From: Mycobacterium simiae
GTDB taxonomy: Bacteria; Actinomycetota; Actinomycetes; Mycobacteriales; Mycobacteriaceae
Direction of reading: 5' to 3'
Assembly (NCBI RefSeq): GCF_010727605.1
Contig: NZ_AP022568.1
Coordinates: 3,596,001-3,660,000, forward strand
Length of the DNA stretch: 64,000 nucleotides
Shown: positions 34,235 through 43,253 of the stretch, in pieces
Layout: each line of letters starts with the position of its first letter
Numbering within the stretch: the first letter of the stretch is position 1
The notes under the pieces: model-generated
What the model saw: only the letters and a program-made list of their open reading frames with translations
What the model was told of the DNA's origin: nothing
Database searches by the model: none
Translations under genes and position numbers: made by a program

Positions 34235-35224
34235 GTGGCAGAACGATCGCGCGTCAATCCATCCGGGACCGAGCATGCCCTGGCCGCGATTGACGCGCGT
34301 GCGGTCCGGCGGGGCGATCAAGTGTTCAAGTCGATCGCCATCGCCGCCGGCTCGACGATCGTGGCCGCGATCGTACTGATCGCGGTCTTCCTGCTGGTTC
34401 GCGCCATTCCCGCGCTGCGGGCCAACCACGCAAACTTTTTCACCAGCGCCGATTTCGACACCAGCAGTGCCGCGAAGTTGGCGTTCGGCATCCGCGACTT
34501 GCTGATGGTGACGGTGCTCAGTTCGGTCAGTGCCCTGGTGCTGGCCGTGCCGGTTGCGGTGGGGATAGCTGTGTTCCTCACCCAATACGCCCCGGTGCGG
34601 TTGGCCCGCCCGTTTGCCGCCATAATCGATCTGCTGGCCGCGGTACCGTCGATCATTTTCGGGCTCTGGGGAATCTTCGTGCTAGCTCCCAAACTCGAGC
34701 CGATCGCCGCATTCTTGAATCGCCATCTGGGCTGGCTCTTTCTGTTCAAAAGCGGCAATGTGTCGCTGGCGGGGGGCGGCACCATTTTCACGGCCGGAAT
34801 CGTGCTGTCGGTGATGATCCTGCCCATCATCACTTCGGTTGCGCGGGAAGTATTCCGACAGACTCCGCGTATCCAGATGGAAGCGGCTCAGGCGCTCGGC
34901 GCCACCCGGTGGGAGGTGATCCGCATGACGGTGCTGCCGTACGGCCGCAGCGGCGTCGTCGCCGCGTCGATGCTGGGCCTCGGTCGCGCACTGGGCGAAA
35001 CCGTTGCGGTGCTGATTATCTTGCGCGCGGCGGCCCGTCCGGGCAATTGGTCGGTGTTCGACGGCGGTTACACGTTTGCTTCGAAAATCGCCTCCGCAGC
35101 ATCGGAATTCAGCGAACCGTTGCCGACCGGGGCCTATATCGCCGCGGGCTTTGCGTTGTTCGTCGTGACGTTCGTGGTCAACGCCGCGGCCCGCGCGGTC
35201 GCCGGCGGGAAGGTCAACGCGTGA
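34235..35224 (+). CDS. pstC: Phosphate ABC transporter permease PstC
   Basis: A 329-residue permease when started at the GTG at 34235; an ATG at 34208 is in frame but lies inside pstS. Six transmembrane segments are apparent. The ABC-permease loop [20 protein letters not shown] and the segment [20 protein letters not shown] are typical; the match to PstC2 (Rv0929) is close from memory. It carries phosphate through the membrane with PstA. The stop overlaps the pstA start (GTGA). Confidence 0.93.
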   Translation: MAERSRVNPSGTEHALAAIDARAVRRGDQVFKSIAIAAGSTIVAAIVLIAVFLLVRAIPALRANHANFFTSADFDTSSAAKLAFGIRDLLMVTVLSSVSALVLAVPVAVGIAVFLTQYAPVRLARPFAAIIDLLAAVPSIIFGLWGIFVLAPKLEPIAAFLNRHLGWLFLFKSGNVSLAGGGTIFTAGIVLSVMILPIITSVAREVFRQTPRIQMEAAQALGATRWEVIRMTVLPYGRSGVVAASMLGLGRALGETVAVLIILRAAARPGNWSVFDGGYTFASKIASAASEFSEPLPTGAYIAAGFALFVVTFVVNAAARAVAGGKVNA

Positions 35225-36126
35225 GCATCGACAGCCTGCGGCAACCCGTCAAGCTCACGGTCCTGCAACCGCTGAGCATGGGGCGGCGGATCAAAAACCA
35301 CGTTGCGACAACGCTTTTCCTGGCCTCCTTCGCTGTCGCCCTGGTGCCGCTGATCTGGTTGCTCTGGGTGGTCGTCGCACGGGGCGGATACGCCGTCACG
35401 CAGCCGGGCTGGTGGACCCACTCGCTGCGGGGGATATTGCCCGAGGAATTCGCCGGCGGGGTCTACCACGCTTTATACGGGACGGTGGTTCAGGCGGGGG
35501 TGGCTGCCGTGCTGGCGGTGCCGCTCGGCCTGATGACGGCGGTGTTCTTGGTCGAATACGGGTCGGGGCGGCTGGCGCGGGTGACCACGTTCATGGTCGA
35601 CGTGCTTGCCGGGGTGCCCTCGATCGTGGCGGCGCTGTTCATCTTCAGTCTGTGGATCGCCACTCTCGGATTTCAGCAGAGCGCCTTCGCCGTGTCGCTC
35701 GCACTTGTCCTGTTGATGCTGCCGGTCGTGGTGCGGTCCACCGAGGAGATGCTGCGGCTGGTGCCTGACGAACTGCGCGAAGCCAGTTACGCCTTGGGTG
35801 TCGCCAAGTGGAAAACCATTGTGCGGATCGTCTTTCCGATTGCGATGCCGGGCATCATCTCCGGGGTCCTATTGGCGGTCGCCCGAGTGATCGGTGAGAC
35901 CGCGCCGGTGCTGATCCTGGTCGGATACAGCCGGTCGATCAACCTCGATATCTTCCACGGCAACATGGCGTCACTGCCGCTGCTGATTTACACCGAACTC
36001 ACCAATCCGCAGCACGCGGGTTTTCTGCGGATCTGGGGCGCGGCGCTGACCCTGATCATCATGGTGGCCGCGATCAACCTCACCGCGGCAGCGTTCCGCT
36101 TTCTGGCCAACTTGCGGCGGGCGTAA
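35221..36126 (+). CDS. pstA: Phosphate ABC transporter permease PstA
   Basis: A 301-residue permease started at the GTG that overlaps the pstC stop. [20 protein letters not shown] and the permease loop [20 protein letters not shown] are diagnostic; about six membrane segments. It corresponds to PstA1 (Rv0930). In M. tuberculosis the locus continues with pknD, pstS2, pstB, pstS1, pstC1 and pstA2; here mku follows 5 bases later on the other strand, and no pstB ATPase is in the window, so the ATPase must come from elsewhere in the genome. Confidence 0.94.
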   Translation: MSIDSLRQPVKLTVLQPLSMGRRIKNHVATTLFLASFAVALVPLIWLLWVVVARGGYAVTQPGWWTHSLRGILPEEFAGGVYHALYGTVVQAGVAAVLAVPLGLMTAVFLVEYGSGRLARVTTFMVDVLAGVPSIVAALFIFSLWIATLGFQQSAFAVSLALVLLMLPVVVRSTEEMLRLVPDELREASYALGVAKWKTIVRIVFPIAMPGIISGVLLAVARVIGETAPVLILVGYSRSINLDIFHGNMASLPLLIYTELTNPQHAGFLRIWGAALTLIIMVAAINLTAAAFRFLANLRRA

Positions 36127-36131
36127 CGGCG

Positions 36132-37067
36132 TCAGGAGCGTGACGACGCTCTTGCGGCCGACTTCTTGGCCGGGGCCTTTTTTCCGGCAGTCTTTTTGGC
36201 CGTCGTCTTTCTGGCGGCAGTCTTTTTGGCGGGTGCCTTTTTGGCGGCGGTCTTCGTGGCGGGCGCCTTCTCGTTCCCGGAGCGGGCCTTCACGCTGGCC
36301 TCCAGCTTGGCGAGGAGGTCGGAGACGTCTTCGGTTTCGTCCAGCTCCTTGGGCTGCTCCTCGGTGGTAAACGCCTCGCCGCCTTCGAGTTTGGCCTGGA
36401 CCAACTCGTGCAGCTGTTCCTGATAGGTGTCGTGGTAGCGGTCCGGGTTGAAGTCTTCTGCCATCGACTCCACCACCTGACCGGCCATCTTGAGCTCCGC
36501 GGGCTTGATCTCGACCTTCTTGTCTAGCACCGGAAAGTCCGGGTCGCGGATCTCGTCCGGCCACAACAGGGTGTGGATCACCATTACGTCGCGCTTGCCG
36601 AAATCCTTCACCCGCAACGCTGCAAGCCGCGTCTTGTTACGCAGTGTGAAATGAACGATGGCCATCCGATCCGTTTCGGCGAGCGTCTTTGCCAGCAGCA
36701 CATAGGATTTCGAGGACTTCGAATCGGGCTCGAGGAAATAGCTGCGGTCGAACAGCATCGGGTCGACATCGCTGGCGGGGACGAATTCGAGCACTTCTAT
36801 CTCGCGGCTGCGTTCTTCGGGCAGGGTGGAGATGTCGTCGTCGGTGATGATCACCATCTGACCGTCATCGGATTGATAGGCCCGCGCGATGTCGCGGTAC
36901 TCGACGACCTCGCCGTCCACTTCGCACACTCGTTGATAGCGAATGCGACCGTTGTCCTTGGCGTGCACCTGATGGAACTTGATGTCGTGGTCCTCGGTGG
37001 CGCTGTACACCTTGACCGGCACGTTGACGAGCCCGAATGCGATCGAACCCTTCCAGATGGAACGCAT
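36132..37067 (-). CDS. mku: Ku protein of bacterial non-homologous end joining, with a Lys/Ala-rich tail
   Basis: A 311-residue Ku homologue from the ATG at 37067 (MRSIWKGSIAFGLVNVPVKV). The core ring domain (about 1-250) contains FHQVHAKDNGRIRYQ, FVPASDVDPMLFDRSYFLEP and LHTLLWPDEIRDPDFP-like segments. The last 45 residues are repeats of PAKK/TAKK/TAAKK. This histone-H1-like tail is longer than in the M. tuberculosis protein (273 residues, from memory) and like that of M. smegmatis. Ku binds DNA ends and recruits LigD. It converges with pstA with 5 bases between. Confidence 0.95.
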   Translation of the reverse strand: MRSIWKGSIAFGLVNVPVKVYSATEDHDIKFHQVHAKDNGRIRYQRVCEVDGEVVEYRDIARAYQSDDGQMVIITDDDISTLPEERSREIEVLEFVPASDVDPMLFDRSYFLEPDSKSSKSYVLLAKTLAETDRMAIVHFTLRNKTRLAALRVKDFGKRDVMVIHTLLWPDEIRDPDFPVLDKKVEIKPAELKMAGQVVESMAEDFNPDRYHDTYQEQLHELVQAKLEGGEAFTTEEQPKELDETEDVSDLLAKLEASVKARSGNEKAPATKTAAKKAPAKKTAARKTTAKKTAGKKAPAKKSAARASSRS

Positions 37068-37251
37068 GCAGCCAGTATGCCCATACCGTTGCCGGCAAAA
37101 CAGTCCGACAGGCCCGCTGAACAGGGCAAGGGCGGGGCTAGCGCCGAGTTCGAGGCGAGACCGAGCCGAGAACGAGCCGAGAGTAGCCGCGTCCACGCGT
37201 GCGAAACTTGTTGACGGTCAACCCGATCGACCACCGGCGACCGAAGGTTTC

Positions 37252-38343
37252 TCACTCGAGCGCGGGCACTTCGCCGAAATAGTGCCGGGCCTGGTTGCCA
37301 CCGGCGCGTTTGGCCTGATACATCGCGGCGTCCGAGGTTCTGATCAGGTCATCGATGAGCTGCGTGGCCGTCGTGAGAGGTCCAGTGCCGAGCGGGACGC
37401 CCGACGTGCCGATACTCGCGGTGATCTCAAAAGGCAGCGCGGCTATCGCGTGACAGATCCGTTCGGCCATGGCCGAGGGGACCGGTGTGGTTTCGATATC
37501 GGCGACAACGAATTCTTCGCCGCCGGCCCGACCAATCACCGCGGTCGCGCGACAACTCTGCTGCAGCGCCGTGGCAACGGCTACCAACGCTTGATCACCG
37601 GCCGCGTGGCCGTGGGTGTCGTTCAGTCGCTTGAAGTCGTCGAGGTCGATCAGCGCGACGACCAAGTACGAGCCGGGTGAGTTGCGATGAATCCGGATCA
37701 GTTCGTAGGCCGAGTTGTTGAAGGACCGCCGGTTGTACAGGCCGGTCAACGGGTCACGATTGGAGCCCTGCAGATCGGTCCGCAGCGTGTGCACCAGTGA
37801 GTGCATGCCAAATGGAACGCCGATGACGAGGCCCAGCACCACGATCAGGGAGCCGGCGGTGAGCGCAACGTCGCCGGTTTCGACGGCGAGTCGATACGAC
37901 AGCACCACCACGCACGTCAGGGCCACGGCGAGGTTGACCAGCACATAACCGACGGCATGGAAGTAGGCGACGTAGGCGCCCAGGATCGCAAAGGTCGTGC
38001 AGCCCATCAGTGCCACGTACGGGTTGGACAGCGTGAACAGAGCTGCCGCAATGCCGGCGATCGCGATGAGCAGCCAACCGCTCGATTGGCGGCGCGTGGG
38101 CCAACGTTTCCACCGCAGGCCCGCGCCGGCTAGCCCGAACCCTGCCGCCACCATCGTGACCCCACGCGCAACCGGATTCACCGGCCCGGCCGGACTCCAC
38201 AACATGATCAGCGGGTAGGCCGCAAAGGAGGCAATGAAGACGGCCGAGATTCGCCGCCACGGGTTCAGGAGGCCATGACTGTCCAGGTAGGCGCTGATCC
38301 AGTCGAATTGATCTGGCTGCTTGACCACGGGACTCGCCCACAC
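37252..38343 (-). CDS. Membrane-bound GGDEF protein (probable diguanylate cyclase)
   Basis: A 363-residue protein. Residues about 30-185 form six membrane segments, and the C-terminal GGDEF domain has DPLTGLYNRRSF, DLDDFKRLNDTHGHAAGDQA and the active-site loop GGEEF (274-278). The motif is intact, so it probably makes cyclic di-GMP; no RxxD inhibitory site stands five residues before the loop. It sits between mku and the polyol operon, a place where M. tuberculosis has nothing. The sensed signal is unknown. Confidence 0.9.
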   Translation of the reverse strand: MWASPVVKQPDQFDWISAYLDSHGLLNPWRRISAVFIASFAAYPLIMLWSPAGPVNPVARGVTMVAAGFGLAGAGLRWKRWPTRRQSSGWLLIAIAGIAAALFTLSNPYVALMGCTTFAILGAYVAYFHAVGYVLVNLAVALTCVVVLSYRLAVETGDVALTAGSLIVVLGLVIGVPFGMHSLVHTLRTDLQGSNRDPLTGLYNRRSFNNSAYELIRIHRNSPGSYLVVALIDLDDFKRLNDTHGHAAGDQALVAVATALQQSCRATAVIGRAGGEEFVVADIETTPVPSAMAERICHAIAALPFEITASIGTSGVPLGTGPLTTATQLIDDLIRTSDAAMYQAKRAGGNQARHYFGEVPALE

Positions 38344-38403
38344 CTCCTGGTGTTCGCCGACGCTGTTTCCCCCGGTGCATCCAGGGTCAATGTAGCCGGG
38401 GAG

Positions 38404-39312
38404 TCACGCCGTCCGCTCGGCGTGCAGGGCGGCCCGGTCGGGCAGGTCGGCGCCGGCGCGGCCAACCGTCAACGCCGACACCAGTCCGGCGGCCCGCAAT
38501 GCCGAGGTCAGCTCGTCCACCCGGATCCGGCTCAGGGCGGCCCGTCGGTCGCCGCCCAACAGGTTGAGGTCCCACAGCGCGTCGACCAGACCGACCATAA
38601 ACGCGTCCCCGGCACCGATGGTGTCGACGACCCGGACGGGCCGGGCGGACACGTGTGCCTCACCCGCGGCGCAAAACGCGCGGCAGCCCCGGTCGCCCAT
38701 CGTCACTGCGACCACCGCAGGCCCCAGCGCCAGCCAGGCACGCGCCGTCTGCTCGGCTTGGTGCTCGGGATCGATCCAGGCCAGGTCCTCGTCGCTGACC
38801 TTGACGATATCGGCGCGTTCGACGAGTTGCTCGATGCGCCGGCGCACCAGATTCGAGTCGGCGCTTAGCGATGGCCGCACGTTTGGATCCAGCGTGACCG
38901 TGGCCGACACCCGGTAGGCGTCGAGCAGCGCCGCGACGGCCAGGCAGCCCGGCTCACGCACCGCGGCGATCGACCCGGTGTGCACGAACAGCGGCGGCGG
39001 GACTTCCGGTGTGCCGGAGAGCTGCCACTGCAGATCGAAGGTGTACGTAGCGGATCCGTCGGCGCCGATCTCGGCCACCGCGGTAGGTGTGCGCCCGGCG
39101 GTTACGCTTCCCGGAACCAGTTGCACGCCAGAGTCCTTCAGGTATTTCACGATGCGCCGGCCGTGCGGGTCGTCGGCGATGTGAGTCAGGAAGTCGACGT
39201 CGCGGCCCAGCCGGCCGAGACCGACCGCCACGTTGAGGGGACTGCCACCGACATGTTCGTCGTCACCGACGATGTCGATGAGCGACTCACCGATCACCAG
39301 ACCACGGGTCAT
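38404..39312 (-). CDS. PfkB-family sugar kinase (fructokinase-like)
   Basis: A 302-residue kinase. HVGGSPLNVAVGLGRLG near the start and the signature DTIGAGDAFMVGLVDALWDL near the end, with the catalytic Asp in GAGD, identify PfkB sugar kinases. After mannitol- or arabitol-type dehydrogenation the product is a ketose such as fructose or xylulose, which this enzyme could phosphorylate with ATP. It is the last gene of the polyol operon (43124 to 38404) and starts four bases inside the preceding dehydrogenase gene. Confidence 0.9.
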   Translation of the reverse strand: MTRGLVIGESLIDIVGDDEHVGGSPLNVAVGLGRLGRDVDFLTHIADDPHGRRIVKYLKDSGVQLVPGSVTAGRTPTAVAEIGADGSATYTFDLQWQLSGTPEVPPPLFVHTGSIAAVREPGCLAVAALLDAYRVSATVTLDPNVRPSLSADSNLVRRRIEQLVERADIVKVSDEDLAWIDPEHQAEQTARAWLALGPAVVAVTMGDRGCRAFCAAGEAHVSARPVRVVDTIGAGDAFMVGLVDALWDLNLLGGDRRAALSRIRVDELTSALRAAGLVSALTVGRAGADLPDRAALHAERTA

Positions 39313-40721
39313 CGCACCAATGCCTCTAAGGTCGCGCGAGCGCCCTTGTCGTGCAACGACTCCAGCGCCCAGCGGTAGGCCTGGACGAAGGCGGGCTGCG
39401 CAGCGAGATCCCCGAACACCGCCGTGATTTCGATGAAGGCGGTGGGGTTCTCATATTGCGTGCGGGCGATCGGGATCAGCGAGTCCGCGAGCTGGTCGAC
39501 CACCTCGAACGGTTCACCCCACTCGTCGATGCCCTCGGCGTAGCGGGCCCAGCTGGCCACCGTCGCCGCCGCCAGCCGAACCGGACGTTCGTTGGCGAGG
39601 TTGTCGTTGATCACCGGCACCAGCCATTTCGGAATGCGATCCGATGCGTAGCCGCACAGCCGTGCCACGGTGTCGCGGACGCCGGCATTGGTGAATCGCT
39701 CGATCAGCGTGCGGCTGTAGTCGTGCAGGTCGATGCCGGGCACTGGCGGCAGCGTGGGGATGGCCTCGGTTTCGAAGTAGCCGAGCAGAAAATCGGCGAA
39801 CAACGGATCGCGCGCCGCGTCGTGGACGAACTCGTACCCGCACAGGTGGGCGAAGTAGGCCAGGCACTGATGCCCCGCATTGAGCAGCCGCAGCTTCATC
39901 AGCTCGTAGGGGGCGACGTCGTCGACCAGGAGAACGCCGGCCTGCTCCAATGGTGGTCTGCCGTCGGCGAACTCGTCTTCGAGTACCCACGCGGCGAACG
40001 GTTCGGCCACCACCGGCCACCGGTCGTTGACACCGAAATCGCGGCGCACGTCCTCGGCCATCTGCACGGTTGTGGCCGGGGTGATGCGGTCCACCATCGA
40101 ACTCGGGAAGCGGGCTTCGTCGGCGATCCAGCGCGCCAGCTCCGGATCCCGGCTTTCGGCATTGGCTAGGACCGCCCGCCGCGCGATCTCACCGTTGTTC
40201 TCGATGTTGTCGCACGACACGATCGTCGGTGCGGCGATTCCGCGGTGCCAACGCCGGTGCAGGGCCTCGGTGATCAACGCGAACGCGGGCCCGTCCGGGT
40301 CCCGGTAACCGCCCTCGGTGATGGTCAGCGAAACGATCCGAGTGGTGGGCGCGGCGAGTACCTCCAATGCCGATTCCGGGTCGTCGGGTCCGTAGCGGTA
40401 ATCGACGATCGACCCGATCACTTGCGCGTCCCGGCTGCCGTCGGGCTTGACCAGGATCAGCGTGTACAGCCCGTCTTGATCGCGCAGGACGTCACGCATC
40501 GTCCAGTCGGCGGGCATCACGCCCACGCCGCATATGCCCCATTCCGGCGCCAGGCCTTGCTGCAGTAACCGCTCGATGTACATCGCCTGATGGGCCCGGT
40601 GAAAGTGACCGGCCCCGATGTGGGCGATACCGACGCCGATGCTGCGGCGGTCGTAGCGAGGTGCTTCGATGGGCAGCCGCCCAAGTGCCGCATTGTTCAG
40701 GCTGACCGCGCCAGCCGTCAT
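39309..40721 (-). CDS. Mannitol dehydrogenase-family polyol dehydrogenase 1
   Basis: A 470-residue long-chain polyol dehydrogenase. IAHIGAGHFHRAHQAMYIER is the nucleotide-binding motif with the family His pair, and ELMKLRLLNAGHQCLAYFAH carries the catalytic lysine region. It would oxidise mannitol, arabitol or sorbitol to the ketose with NAD. It is one of two diverged copies in this operon; the second copy is at 41598. The start codon follows a 34-base gap from the HAD gene with an SD-like GGGGAGG. Confidence 0.93.
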   Translation of the reverse strand: MTAGAVSLNNAALGRLPIEAPRYDRRSIGVGIAHIGAGHFHRAHQAMYIERLLQQGLAPEWGICGVGVMPADWTMRDVLRDQDGLYTLILVKPDGSRDAQVIGSIVDYRYGPDDPESALEVLAAPTTRIVSLTITEGGYRDPDGPAFALITEALHRRWHRGIAAPTIVSCDNIENNGEIARRAVLANAESRDPELARWIADEARFPSSMVDRITPATTVQMAEDVRRDFGVNDRWPVVAEPFAAWVLEDEFADGRPPLEQAGVLLVDDVAPYELMKLRLLNAGHQCLAYFAHLCGYEFVHDAARDPLFADFLLGYFETEAIPTLPPVPGIDLHDYSRTLIERFTNAGVRDTVARLCGYASDRIPKWLVPVINDNLANERPVRLAAATVASWARYAEGIDEWGEPFEVVDQLADSLIPIARTQYENPTAFIEITAVFGDLAAQPAFVQAYRWALESLHDKGARATLEALVR

Positions 40722-40755
40722 TGGCTAACTCCTCCCCGGGTCACGGCCCGGATCG

Positions 40756-41601
40756 TTAACGGTGTTGGGCACTGCCGGTCGGCGTGACCGACAAAAGCAA
40801 GACGTCGGCCAGGGCGCGCCACGAATCGGTAATGGCGACCGCGCCCGCCGCAACCAATTCGTCACGGCGGCAATCCCGTTCGTCGGGCAGCACAAACATC
40901 AGATTACCGACGGTGGCATAACCGGCGGCGACCGCGGACGTCACGCCGGCAACCGAATCCTCGATGGCCAGACCCTGATGGGCATCGACACCGAGCACCT
41001 GGCCCGCATGCAGATACACCGCCGGGTCGGGCTTGCTGGTCGGCACTGGAAGCGAATCCTCGGCGCTGAAGGTGGCCGCCTCGGGGATCAGCGCGTCCAG
41101 GCCGGTAGCGGCAAAGCAGGCGCGTAGCCGCTTGGTGGCGCTGGAGCTGACGGCGGCCAGAGCGTATTGCGCGGCCAGGTCTCGCAGCGGCTCCAACACC
41201 TGCGGATCGGGCGTCAGGGTGACCCCTAGATGCGCGGTCACCCGCTCCCGCTCGTCGCGCACCCACCGCTCGAGCTCCTCGGCGGACAACGCGTCGGCGC
41301 CGGCCGGCGCCACCACCGCTCCCGGTCGCCCCTCGGCCAGACCGTGCTCCAGCGGCACCTGGCACTGCACCGCCAGGTCGAGGGCGGTGGTCCGGAAATT
41401 CTTCCCCACCGCGCGCTTGCGCAACTCCTCCGAGCTGAGCGGTGCGCGGACGCCGAACCTGGCCAGGAAGCGGTTCGTCACCTCGGTCGATGCCTCAAAT
41501 GCGGGCCGCTCCGAGGGAAATAGGTTGTCGTCGGCGTCGCAGAGCAGGGTCGTGAGGGGCGCCGGGTCGAATGCCCGTACGAAGGTCAGGCCGTCGCTCA
41601 T
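40756..41601 (-). CDS. HAD-superfamily sugar phosphatase
   Basis: A 281-residue HAD hydrolase. The nucleophile motif is LLCDADDNLFPSE, the second motif is AVSSSATKRLR, and the third is SKPDPAVYLHAGQVLGV with IEDSVAGVTSAVAAGY. These mark beta-phosphoglucomutase/sugar-phosphatase types. It may remove phosphate from a sugar or polyol phosphate formed or met in this pathway. The ATG overlaps the end of the dehydrogenase gene upstream by four bases, so it is coupled to polyol use. Confidence 0.86.
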   Translation of the reverse strand: MSDGLTFVRAFDPAPLTTLLCDADDNLFPSERPAFEASTEVTNRFLARFGVRAPLSSEELRKRAVGKNFRTTALDLAVQCQVPLEHGLAEGRPGAVVAPAGADALSAEELERWVRDERERVTAHLGVTLTPDPQVLEPLRDLAAQYALAAVSSSATKRLRACFAATGLDALIPEAATFSAEDSLPVPTSKPDPAVYLHAGQVLGVDAHQGLAIEDSVAGVTSAVAAGYATVGNLMFVLPDERDCRRDELVAAGAVAITDSWRALADVLLLSVTPTGSAQHR

Positions 41602-43124
41602 CGCGCCACCAACTCTCGCTCGCCATTGCGCAATGCCTCCCGCAGGGTGGGCACCACCCCGCGCTCGTCGATGTCGGCGATCATGGCGCCCAGCCGCTCG
41701 GCGAAACCGCGCACCCCGCGCAACTCGGCGAACATCTCATGGCCCAGCAGCGGGTCCGGGTTGCGGCGTGCCATGTTGGCCAACCTAGCCACCGGGATGG
41801 CCTGTGAGTCCTCGAGGCGAAGTTTGCGGCCCCTCAGGTCGTGCCCGCGCATGTAGCGGGCCCACCCGGCGACGGCCAGCATCAGCAATGTGTGCGGCCG
41901 GCCCTGCGCGATCGCCTCCTGCAGCGAGGGCAGCACAAACGTCGCGATCTTGTTGGTGCCGCGCCGGGCCAGCCGCGACAGCTGGTCGCTCATTCGCGGA
42001 TTGCTGAGCCGCTCGAGCAAGGTGCCCCGGTATTCGGGCGTATTCATCCCCGGGACGGCGGGCAGCAGTGGCTGAACCTCGTCGCCAAGCAGCTTCTCGA
42101 CGTAGGCGAAGATGACGTCGTCGCGCATCGCTTCGTCGGTGCGCTGGTAGCCAGCCAGCGTGGCCAGGCAGGCCAGCGCAATATGGGTTCCGTTGAGCAG
42201 CCGCGTCTTGATCAACTTGTGGTCGCGCACGTCGGCGACGAATTCGGCGCCGACCTCTTCCAGCGGTGGCCGTCCGTTGCTGAACGAGTCCTCGATGACC
42301 CACTGGCGATGTGGCTCGGTGACGACCGGCCACTTGTCGGCGACCCCGAAGGCTTGCTCCACGAATTTGCGCTCCGACTTCGACGTTTGGGGAGTGATCC
42401 GGTCGACCATCGTCGACGGGAACGCGACATAGGTGTCGATCCAGCGGGCCAGCCGGGGATCCTTCAGTGCGGCGAAGGACACCAGCGCCGTCCTGGCCGG
42501 CTGGGTGTCGCCGGCGATGTTGTCGCAGCACAGCACGGTGAACGGCGCGACGCCGGCGCGGCGGCGGCGCTCGAGTGCATCGGCCAAATAGCCCCACGCG
42601 GTGGCATAGCCACCGGAGGTGATCAGATCGGCACGCACATCGGGGTGATCGGCGTCGAATTCGTTGGTGACCGGGTTCAGGAAGTATCCGTTGTCGGTGA
42701 TGGTCAGGCTGACAATACGGGTTTGGGGATCGGCCAAGGCGGCGCGGACCGCGGCGCCATCGTTGGGTGCGTAGTGAACCGCGCCGATCGATCCGACGAC
42801 GCGGGCGGTCTGGCGGTCGTGACCGCGCTGCACCACGGTGTACAGCCCGTCTTGGGCCGACAGCAGATCCTTGACGTCGGGAGAGTGCAGGCTTACGCCG
42901 GTGACGCCCCAGCGATTTGAGATACCCGAGCGGGCCAGGTCGTCAAAGTAGACGGCCTGGTGCGCGCGGTGGAAGTTGCCGGCGCCGATGTGCACCACCC
43001 CCCGGTACAGGGCCGACCTGTCGTACGTGGGCACGTCGACTCGGTTTGCATGTAATTGCAGGGTCGCCTCGCTGAGAGGGACGCTGCTTTTTGAACGCCA
43101 GGGGGAGGGGATGACATCAAACAT
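41598..43124 (-). CDS. Mannitol dehydrogenase-family polyol dehydrogenase 2
   Basis: A 508-residue polyol dehydrogenase with VVHIGAGNFHRAHQAVYFDD as dinucleotide motif and DHKLIKTRLLNGTHIALACL as the catalytic-lysine region. It is the first gene of the polyol operon and about 130 bases from the divergent ligD gene. It differs enough from the copy at 39309 to suggest a different polyol or isomer. No sugar transporter or regulator is next to these genes. Confidence 0.93.
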   Translation of the reverse strand: MFDVIPSPWRSKSSVPLSEATLQLHANRVDVPTYDRSALYRGVVHIGAGNFHRAHQAVYFDDLARSGISNRWGVTGVSLHSPDVKDLLSAQDGLYTVVQRGHDRQTARVVGSIGAVHYAPNDGAAVRAALADPQTRIVSLTITDNGYFLNPVTNEFDADHPDVRADLITSGGYATAWGYLADALERRRRAGVAPFTVLCCDNIAGDTQPARTALVSFAALKDPRLARWIDTYVAFPSTMVDRITPQTSKSERKFVEQAFGVADKWPVVTEPHRQWVIEDSFSNGRPPLEEVGAEFVADVRDHKLIKTRLLNGTHIALACLATLAGYQRTDEAMRDDVIFAYVEKLLGDEVQPLLPAVPGMNTPEYRGTLLERLSNPRMSDQLSRLARRGTNKIATFVLPSLQEAIAQGRPHTLLMLAVAGWARYMRGHDLRGRKLRLEDSQAIPVARLANMARRNPDPLLGHEMFAELRGVRGFAERLGAMIADIDERGVVPTLREALRNGERELVAR

Positions 43125-43253
43125 TGCCTTCCTGTGCCCAGGGTCGGGGGTCGATCTAAACGCGTCGTGGTCGATCTCACAGCGAAAAAATAGGCTCGAC
43201 CGCGTACCTACAGGTCAGGGTCGTAACACGGGTGAAACGCGTAGGTTGACACC

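Noticed and set aside
41841..42920. 359-codon plus-strand frame opposite polyol dehydrogenase 2
   Set aside because: Antisense shadow with no recognisable motif.
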